Origin: a virus | IMG/VR virus record: IMGVR_UViG_3300038429_000186 | Coordinates: 1 to 30,149 of that record | Strand: one strand, 5' to 3' | Length of the DNA stretch: 30,149 nt | Part shown: one piece after another, positions 25,380 through 30,149 of the stretch | Numbering within the stretch: the stretch's first letter is position 1 | Layout of the letters: every line of letters starts with the position of its first letter | Notes under the pieces: generated by a model | Databases searched by the model: none | What the model saw: only the letters and a program-made list of their open reading frames with translations | What the model was told of the DNA's origin: nothing | Position numbers and translations under genes: made by a program

Positions 25380-27253
25380 GAATTGAAGAACTGCTGACTA
25401 AATTCCCCGACTCTAAAAAGTCGGGAGCAAACTCTTGGCAGGCGTGCTGCCCAGCCCACCCCGACTCAAATCCATCGCTTTCCATCACCAGCGGCACTGA
25501 CGGAAAAATCTTGCTCCATTGCCACAGTGGTTGCACGCCGGAAGCAATTTGCACCTCTCTTGGTTTGAAACTTTCCGACCTGTTCCCTGATCGTGAGATA
25601 AGGCCGAAAATCTCCGCTGAATACGATTATCAAGACGCCAACGGCAAGTTGATTTTTCAGGTTGTCAGGTTTGACCCCAAAACGTTCCGCCAGCGCACAC
25701 CCGACGGACATGGCGGTTGGATATGGAAAATGGACGGCGTGACCCGCTCACTGTATCGGTTGCCAGAAGTATTTTCGGCAATCAAGGTGGCAAAGACGAT
25801 TTACATCTGCGAAGGAGAAAAAGACTGCCTCAAAATGAATGAAATGGGATTGTGCGCGACCTGCAATCCCGGCGGTGCGGGCAAATGGCAGGACAATTAT
25901 ACCGAAACCCTACGCGGGGCAAATGTTGTCATCATCCCGGACAAAGACCCACCGGGTAGGGCGCACGCGCAAATGGTCGCCGCCAAACTGGTTGCCGAGG
26001 TTGAATCCTTGAAAGTGATTGAACTGCCCGACCTGAACGGTAAGCCTGTCAAAGATGCTTACGACTTCTTCGCTGCTGGCGGAAACGCACTCCACATCGA
26101 GGCGATGGTGGCACAAACCCCTGAATGGTCAACACCACCCCCGGAATTTGAATTTCATGGCACACCGGATGATGAAGCCGAAACGGTGAAGGTTAAACTT
26201 TCCATCCGAACACCCGACGAAATACTAGCCATGTCCTTTGACGACACCGACATCGTGTTGGGCGACCGACTGCTCGCTAAAGGTCAAAACGCCACTATCT
26301 GCGGTGCGTCATCTGTTGGCAAGTCCCGGCTCGCCCTGCAAATGGCTTGTTGTTGCATCACCGGACGACAGTTCTTAGGCTTTGAAACCCGTGCACCGAC
26401 ATTGCGCTGGCTCTTTATTCAAGCTGAAAACTCCACCCGCCGCCTTCAATTTGACCTCAGTAAGATCCGGGCTTGGCTCGGTGATCACGATTGGAAAAAG
26501 GTGAACAACCAGCTGAAATTACACACGCTTGAAACCGACAATGACGGCTTTTTAAGCCTCGACGATGAGGCGCATCGCTGTTCCATCTTCGACCTGATAG
26601 CTGAGGATAAACCGGATGCCTGTGTTTGGGACAGTCTCTATAATTTCCAAATTGGAGACCTTAACAAAGACGTGGACATGGCTTCATCCCTCCAATGTAT
26701 TTCCCAACTAACCAAGTCCGGTAATTCTAATCGAATTCCACTCGTCCTTCACCATGCCCTAACCGGCAAAGCTGGCGCTGCCAAGGCAACCGGGGAGGAT
26801 CGCGCTTCCTTTTCCCGCAATTCAAAGGTTCTCCACGCTTGGACACGCGGCCAAATCAATGTCGCCGCCGGCTCAACGGAAAACAGTGAAACGCTCGTCA
26901 TCTCTTGTGGTAAAAACTCGAATGGCAAGGAATTTGAGCCTTTCTCCGTCGTTCTCAACACCGAAACTATGATTTATGAGATTGATGCCTCTTTCGATAT
27001 TGATGGCTGGCGTGAAGGTATGGGAGGTAAAGCCATCACCCCAGCTACAACCGTTGAACGGGTAGCTGAACTGTGCCGTTCCTCAATGTCTAAGGCGGAA
27101 TTGGCAAAACTGGTTATGGACGATTCAGGTTGCTCCCGCACAGCCGCTTTCAACTGGCTTAAACGTGCCGAAAAAGCTGAATTGCTGTTCTGGTCTCAAC
27201 CTTCAGAAAAATACCAGAAACTCATGCCAAAAGGTTCGTTTAATTCTCCCTGA
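25376..27253 (+). CDS. Bifunctional primase-helicase (CHC2-type zinc finger, TOPRIM, RecA-like ATPase)
   Basis: A 625-residue replication protein. The GTG start at 25376 is preceded by AAAGGA and overlaps the previous stop (GTGA). The zinc-binding domain comprises CCPAHPD (C25, H28) and LLHCHSGC (C49, C53). TOPRIM has ICEGEKD (E146) and IIPDKDPPGR (D189, D191). The ATPase has Walker A GASSVGKS (310-317), LRWLFIQAEN, the Walker B-like ACVWDSLYNF and VLHHALTGKAG, as in RepA/AAA_25 helicases. The C-terminal 80 residues look like a winged helix (SSMSKAELAKLV...AAFNWLKRAEK). It should make primers and unwind DNA at the fork. It is followed by an origin-like repeat region. Confidence 0.88.
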   Translation: MRIEELLTKFPDSKKSGANSWQACCPAHPDSNPSLSITSGTDGKILLHCHSGCTPEAICTSLGLKLSDLFPDREIRPKISAEYDYQDANGKLIFQVVRFDPKTFRQRTPDGHGGWIWKMDGVTRSLYRLPEVFSAIKVAKTIYICEGEKDCLKMNEMGLCATCNPGGAGKWQDNYTETLRGANVVIIPDKDPPGRAHAQMVAAKLVAEVESLKVIELPDLNGKPVKDAYDFFAAGGNALHIEAMVAQTPEWSTPPPEFEFHGTPDDEAETVKVKLSIRTPDEILAMSFDDTDIVLGDRLLAKGQNATICGASSVGKSRLALQMACCCITGRQFLGFETRAPTLRWLFIQAENSTRRLQFDLSKIRAWLGDHDWKKVNNQLKLHTLETDNDGFLSLDDEAHRCSIFDLIAEDKPDACVWDSLYNFQIGDLNKDVDMASSLQCISQLTKSGNSNRIPLVLHHALTGKAGAAKATGEDRASFSRNSKVLHAWTRGQINVAAGSTENSETLVISCGKNSNGKEFEPFSVVLNTETMIYEIDASFDIDGWREGMGGKAITPATTVERVAELCRSSMSKAELAKLVMDDSGCSRTAAFNWLKRAEKAELLFWSQPSEKYQKLMPKGSFNSP

Positions 27254-27261
27254 AAATTCTA

Positions 27262-27421
27262 GTCCACCCCCCTGTCCTAAAAATGGACAACACCCCTATG
27301 GACATGTGTGTAGTCCACCTGTCCACCCCCCCTACCGGGGGGGGTGGACTGGACTGAAGGTGGACAACTCACAGTCCATGTCCCGTCAACGTGGACATCC
27401 ATATGGACTAGTAGGGTGGAC
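27262..27421. repeat. TGGAC/GTCCA repeat cluster with 12-bp palindrome (candidate replication origin or operator)
   Basis: Twelve copies of TGGAC or GTCCA lie in 160 bases: TGGAC at 27284, 27299, 27345, 27350, 27361, 27392, 27404, 27417; GTCCA at 27262, 27313, 27321, 27374. The centre (27321-27349) is a perfect 12-bp inverted repeat, GTCCA plus C7 against G7 plus TGGAC, with a 5-base loop. It lies directly behind the primase-helicase stop. No T-run follows, so it is not an ordinary terminator. Confidence 0.75.
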
Positions 27422-27673
27422 TGATTAAAACCTTGATTAGAAATTCTGATTGGAAATTACCCTAAAATTGAGGCTCGATCAGAGAGAGGGAGTCACGCCG
27501 CGCGTGCCGGTCTGAAAAGCCCCTCCCCCGGCACCCCGTCCCACCCCCTGTCCCCCGGCAAAAAAGAATGTTTTCCCTGCGCCGAGCTGCCGTCGCGCTG
27601 TGGCGTTCAGCCGTCGGATGGTGTCAGGGTAGCGGGTAGGGAGTCAGGATGGCTGTAATCGAATCGTGGAGCG
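27422..27673. other. Gene-free stretch, C-rich centre
   Basis: No credible gene is present. An AT-rich part (27422-27475) follows the TGGAC cluster. Then GTGCCGG (27504-27510) and CCGGCAC (27528-27534) form a 7-bp inverted repeat, with a second CCCCCGGCA at 27552-27560. It could be the AT-rich unwinding part and flank of an origin. Confidence 0.4.
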
Positions 27674-28150
27674 TTATGACCTGTAGTTTCTGTGGCCAGG
27701 TTGTGCGCCTTGGGGTAGTTTTTGTGTGGTGAGAGCCTTGATTTCACTCCATCCAAGTCGAATACGGTTTACAACCAAGTGGTAGTCCAAACCAGCAGCC
27801 TTTGCGCGTTGCATTAAGCTGTTAGGGTTTATTTTGCTGCCTATTCGCCTATTTGCAGCCTGTTCTTTCCATGTTGCCCATCGGCAGTTGTCCGGCGAGT
27901 AACCCCTCGATCCATCCTTCCTATCAAGCGTTAATCCGTTTGGTTCGCCCATGTCAGTGTAGAAGTTTTTAAATCCATCCTTACCGCTCCAACGCTCGCA
28001 AACGGTGATTCCGCGCCCACCGTAGTATTTCCAGATATGGCTTTTGGGGTTCTTGCAGCGTTGAATCATTCCAGACCAACGACGATAAACCGCTGAATCG
28101 TGCCTTGCTGGATTTTTGAAAGTTCCGAATGGTCGTCCGCGTTTTGCCAT
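27674..28150 (-). CDS. Phage YGGRG-type DNA-binding / HNH-like protein
   Basis: A 158-residue protein from ATG 28150 (MAKRGRPFGTFK, a basic hook-like N-terminus); a GTG at 28165 is possible. Residues 25-110 carry the familiar phage pattern YRRWSGMIQRCKNP, then YYGGRGITVCERW, F-x-FYTDMGEPNG, LTLDRKDGSRGYSPDNCRWA and EQAANRR. Proteins with this pattern are often annotated as HNH-like or homing-type DNA-binding proteins. The C-terminal 45 residues (LMQRAKAAGLDYHLVVNRIR) resemble a helix-turn-helix. It stands alone next to the origin-like region, consistent with a selfish or regulatory gene. Confidence 0.8.
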   Translation of the reverse strand: MAKRGRPFGTFKNPARHDSAVYRRWSGMIQRCKNPKSHIWKYYGGRGITVCERWSGKDGFKNFYTDMGEPNGLTLDRKDGSRGYSPDNCRWATWKEQAANRRIGSKINPNSLMQRAKAAGLDYHLVVNRIRLGWSEIKALTTQKLPQGAQPGHRNYRS

Positions 28151-28161
28151 GCCAGACGATA

Positions 28162-28369
28162 CCACAAGGAATTAAAGTTGCAAGTGATAATTATTGTATA
28201 ATTGTAGTCGTTGTATTTAGTCGGCTACCTTCCAAAACTATTGCAAATAAAGGGGATTCTAAAGCTTGTGGTTTTTTTCGCGTTTTAAGGCCACAAGACC
28301 AGCCTATTTTGAACACAATACACAACCTGTTGTGGTGTCTAATCATGTCGTAGCGGGCTTCTCTTGTGG
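28162..28369. promoter_or_regulatory. Cluster of CTTGTGG/CCACAAG sites, possible operators
   Basis: CCACAAG lies at 28162-28168 and 28291-28297, CTTGTGG at 28265-28271 and 28363-28369, and TTGTGG at 28330-28335. The pair 28265/28291 forms an inverted repeat with a 19-base spacer, and CACAACCTGTTGTG (28321-28334) is a short palindrome. The sites cover the 192-base gap between the two minus-strand genes and the 3' end of one of them. The binding protein is unknown. Confidence 0.35.
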
Positions 28370-28744
28370 TGTCGGTGTCGGCGGGTCCCGCAGAGTGACG
28401 ACGGGCCTTGCCTGTCGGTCTTGGCGGCCTCGCCGCGAGCCTGGGTTTGGCGTGCCAGTCAGGACTTGCCACTCGTCAAACAGCGTTGCGCGCGCGGCGC
28501 ATAGCTTCTGGATGTCGTTCGCCTCGTCAGTGTTACGCATTAAACGTAGAAGTCTTGCCCGTTCTGTTTCAATCTCCGCAATTCGCTCCTCGCAAGCGTT
28601 TTTGACAACTGCCGGGGAACTACGCAACGCCCTTGCGAGCTTGTTTTGGTGTTTTGCTTCCGCACTCCGCCGTTGAAATTCGCGGGCGTTTGCGGGAGTA
28701 ATGCGAAAGACTCGCGGGCGTTCAAGTGTTGCGGCTGCATCCAT
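28343..28744 (-). CDS. Hypothetical protein, helical; possibly DNA-binding
   Basis: A 133-residue protein from ATG 28744; the upstream TTG at 28780 is rejected. The N-terminus FRITPANAREFQRRSAEAKH is a helical motif seen in small phage regulators and terminase-small-like proteins. The middle is a charged helix (CEERIAEIETERARLLRLMR) and the tail is disordered, Arg/Pro-rich. A terminase small subunit is possible but not shown. It is divergent from the 29013 gene. Confidence 0.6.
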   Translation of the reverse strand: MDAAATLERPRVFRITPANAREFQRRSAEAKHQNKLARALRSSPAVVKNACEERIAEIETERARLLRLMRNTDEANDIQKLCAARATLFDEWQVLTGTPNPGSRRGRQDRQARPVVTLRDPPTPTPQEKPATT

Positions 28745-28853
28745 GTTCGGCAAGCTCAACCAAGGCGGGCAGATTGTCAAGCACCTTTTCTACCAGCCAT
28801 ATTTTGCAAAACCAATAGCAAGATTTACAACGAAATAATTTAAAAAAAAAGGA

Positions 28854-28882
28854 TTGACATAATAACAATACTGTGGGAGACT
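28854..28882 (+). promoter_or_regulatory. Candidate promoter for the second structured leader
   Basis: A perfect TTGACA (28854-28859), a 17-base spacer and GAGACT (28877-28882), which keeps only the A and T key positions of a -10. The predicted start (about 28889) coincides with the first base or two of stem A at 28888. TGTGG precedes the -10 here and in the 24951 promoter. Confidence 0.4.
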
Positions 28883-28887
28883 ACGCG

Positions 28888-28988
28888 TGTGCAGACGAAC
28901 AGAACAAAAAATTATCCGGCAGCGGCAATCACACCACACGTCGAGTTCGTCTGCACAAGTCCAACCCAGACGCGGATTGTCGGTGCTG
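28888..28988 (+). ncRNA. Second structured leader with interleaved stems (candidate pseudoknot)
   Basis: Stem A TGTGCAGACGAAC (28888-28900) pairs perfectly over 13 bp with A' GTTCGTCTGCACA (28945-28957). Stem B CGGCAGCGGCAATC (28917-28930) pairs with B' GATTGTCGGTGCTG (28975-28988) over 14 positions with one mismatch and two G-U pairs. Order A-B-A'-B'; joining stretches are 16, 14 and 17 bases, close to those of the 24984 leader although the sequences differ. The gene's Shine-Dalgarno and ATG (29013) lie downstream. Confidence 0.6.
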
Positions 28989-29012
28989 ATATTTCAACAA
29001 AGGGAAAACAAA

Positions 29013-29525
29013 ATGAAAAATAACGCAATGCTAGACATGGTGAAAAACATCAACTCCGCCGTCGCTGAAAGGTGGGATGCCAAAGACGAGCGCGCGATCG
29101 CGCTCCAAAAATCCCTGCCGGTTGTTCGCTGCGACAAAGATGGTGGCGGACTATGGACCATCCCCGCACCGCTGACAGTCGGCGGCCTCTGCACGGTGAC
29201 GGGCTACCACTGCGGAGCGCACGAGCGCCGATATGATAATGGGCAGGTGCGGCTGCATAACGTGGAAGCCACCATTACAGACATTGATGGTGGTCAAGTT
29301 AGCTTGGAGTCCTGCCAGCGGCAGATAGTGACAATGCCGGCGGCTTACTGTTCGGGCTTTCATCTCGCGACGGCAGACGACGTTGAACTAGCTATCGCTG
29401 TCAAGCTGTGGGAGGCGTCGGATGCCTATCCGTGGCACATGTGCCCTTCAGCTAAAGCGCTCGCCGCGCAGCGCGTAAATGAACTGCGCGAGCAGCTTGA
29501 ACGCCTTAACGCGCCTGAAGATTGA
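29013..29525 (+). CDS. Hypothetical phage protein behind the structured leader
   Basis: A 170-residue protein. ATG 29013 is chosen because AAAGGGA lies about 10 bases upstream; the frame is open further upstream, but that part is the structured leader. The N-terminal 35 residues are helical (MLDMVKNINSAVAERW). The centre is beta-like with WTIPAPLTVGGLCTVTGYHC. The end is helical (KALAAQRVNELREQLERL). No family was recognised. It is followed after 86 bases by the repeat-protein gene, probably in the same transcript. Confidence 0.72.
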   Translation: MKNNAMLDMVKNINSAVAERWDAKDERAIALQKSLPVVRCDKDGGGLWTIPAPLTVGGLCTVTGYHCGAHERRYDNGQVRLHNVEATITDIDGGQVSLESCQRQIVTMPAAYCSGFHLATADDVELAIAVKLWEASDAYPWHMCPSAKALAAQRVNELREQLERLNAPED

Positions 29526-29611
29526 AATCAAAACTTGGCTGAATGGTTCAGTTCTGTTCAGTGGCGATTTTTCGTCGCTCGCAGACTGACTAGCAAAACG
29601 AAAGGAACAAA

Positions 29612-30149
29612 ATGAAAACAACAGCGCAAATAAAAGGATTCAAGGGATTCAATGCCGACATGACCTGTCACGGTCACAAGTTCGAGGCCGGAAAAACATA
29701 CACGCACAAAGGCGAGATTAAACTTTGTGAGTCGGGTTTTCATTTCTGCGAAAATCCGCTTGATGTGCTTCGATACTATTCGCCAACGGAGTCAAACTTT
29801 GCCGAAGTCAAGGCCGATAAAGTATCGGGCGAAAAATCAAACGATACCAAGCGCGTTTGCGCCGAAATAAAAATCGGCGCGAAAATAACATTGAGCGCGC
29901 TTATTCAAGCTGGTGTCTCGTTTTTGATTTCGGCGTGTAAAAGTAAAAAGGCGACAAGCGGCGACTATTCGCCCTCGGCGACAAGCGGCAACTGTTCGCA
30001 CTCGGCGACAAGCGGCGACTATTCGCCCTCGGCGACAAGCGGCAACTGTTCGCACTCGGCGACAAGCGGCAACTATTCGCACTCGGCGACAAGCGGCAAC
30101 TCTTCGCCCTCGGCGACAAGCGGCAACTATTCGCACTCGGAGATCGGAG
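29612..30149 (+). CDS. DUF7666-like phage protein with nonapeptide repeats, 3' end outside window
   Basis: The frame is open from ATG 29612 (AAAGGA Shine-Dalgarno) to the window end, 179 residues seen. The N-terminal domain (KGFKGFNADMTCHGHKFEAG, KTYTHKGEIKLCESGFHFCE, NPLDVLRYYSPTESNF) fits the recurrent phage/prophage domain I know as DUF7666, with conserved C-x-GFH-x-CE-NPLDV and a YY. LSALIQAGVSFLI follows. From residue 114, seven 9-residue repeats (ATSGDYSPS, ATSGNYSHS and variants) begin and continue beyond the end. The function is unknown; the repeats look like a beta-solenoid or flexible surface region. It is cut by the window, probably at an assembly break in the repeat. Confidence 0.85.
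   Translation, partial: MKTTAQIKGFKGFNADMTCHGHKFEAGKTYTHKGEIKLCESGFHFCENPLDVLRYYSPTESNFAEVKADKVSGEKSNDTKRVCAEIKIGAKITLSALIQAGVSFLISACKSKKATSGDYSPSATSGNCSHSATSGDYSPSATSGNCSHSATSGNYSHSATSGNSSPSATSGNYSHSEIG
29951..30139 (+). repeat. 27-bp tandem repeat, seven copies, coding
   Basis: Seven consecutive 27-bp units of GCGACAAGCGGC followed by a variable part encode A-T-S-G-(D/N)-(Y/C/S)-S-(P/H)-S. Variation is confined to three positions per unit. The array is in frame and truncated only by the window end. Confidence 0.95.

Noticed and set aside
27321-27349. GC-rich hairpin as an intrinsic terminator of the primase operon
   Set aside because: No T-run follows and the palindrome is part of a wider TGGAC array.
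27165-27428. 87-aa ORF across the primase end and the repeat cluster
   Set aside because: It starts inside the primase gene in another frame and translates the TGGAC repeats into Pro/Gly low complexity.
28191-28472. 93-aa minus ORF and the 136-aa plus ORF at 28266
   Set aside because: They overlap the intergenic operator-like stretch and the 28343 gene in other frames, with no motif or start signal.
28887-29012. 42-codon N-terminal extension of the 29013 gene
   Set aside because: It coincides with the structured leader, while the ATG at 29013 has a good Shine-Dalgarno sequence.

Overview
The window is part of the genome of a tailed double-stranded DNA bacteriophage, possibly a contig end because it stops inside a repeat array. 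Evidence for a phage: a complete large terminase, a portal protein of podovirus-like size, a block of long virion and fibre genes, a phage-type primase-helicase, and many small genes packed with 4-base start/stop overlaps. No major capsid gene, integrase or tRNA was recognised. The host cannot be named from the sequence; many genes lack a clear Shine-Dalgarno sequence.

Layout. Positions 1-14801 form one minus-strand virion operon, read right to left. It contains a 1083-aa structural protein with a triplicated C-terminal module, two paralogous repeat-rich fibre-like proteins that both carry signal peptides, three smaller virion proteins, and a giant coiled-coil protein that leaves the window. 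A 39-bp divergent gap separates it from a plus-strand block (14841-23746): terminase, a zinc-ribbon protein, an HNH endonuclease, portal, an Asp/Glu-type racemase, an ATP-grasp ligase, an HExxE protein and a small protein. The last six are chained by ATGA overlaps. A lone minus-strand zinc protein (23753-24145) faces a set of early-type small genes, followed by the primase-helicase (25376-27253). Next comes a gene-free, repeat-filled region that looks like an origin, two minus-strand genes, and two plus-strand genes. The last of these is a repeat protein cut by the window end.

The most unusual features are three. (1) The terminase P-loop is interrupted by a 343-aa intein. The slot where an in-frame homing endonuclease normally sits is open in the sense frame but encodes an HNH endonuclease on the opposite strand, with a candidate promoter of its own. 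(2) Two unrelated leader sequences (24984-25073 and 28888-28988) each hold two interleaved complementary stems in A-B-A'-B' order, with similar loop lengths. Each starts within a base or so of the predicted transcription start, which suggests a pseudoknotted RNA or a two-state switch. (3) A racemase and an ATP-grasp ligase are coupled directly behind the portal gene, which resembles a D-amino-acid attachment pathway.

In the presumed life cycle, the primase-helicase and the TGGAC-repeat region would serve replication, terminase and portal would package DNA, and the minus operon would build the tail, fibres and internal proteins. Three genes of homing-endonuclease type or related type (intein HNH, pre-portal HNH, YGGRG protein) suggest heavy colonisation by selfish elements.
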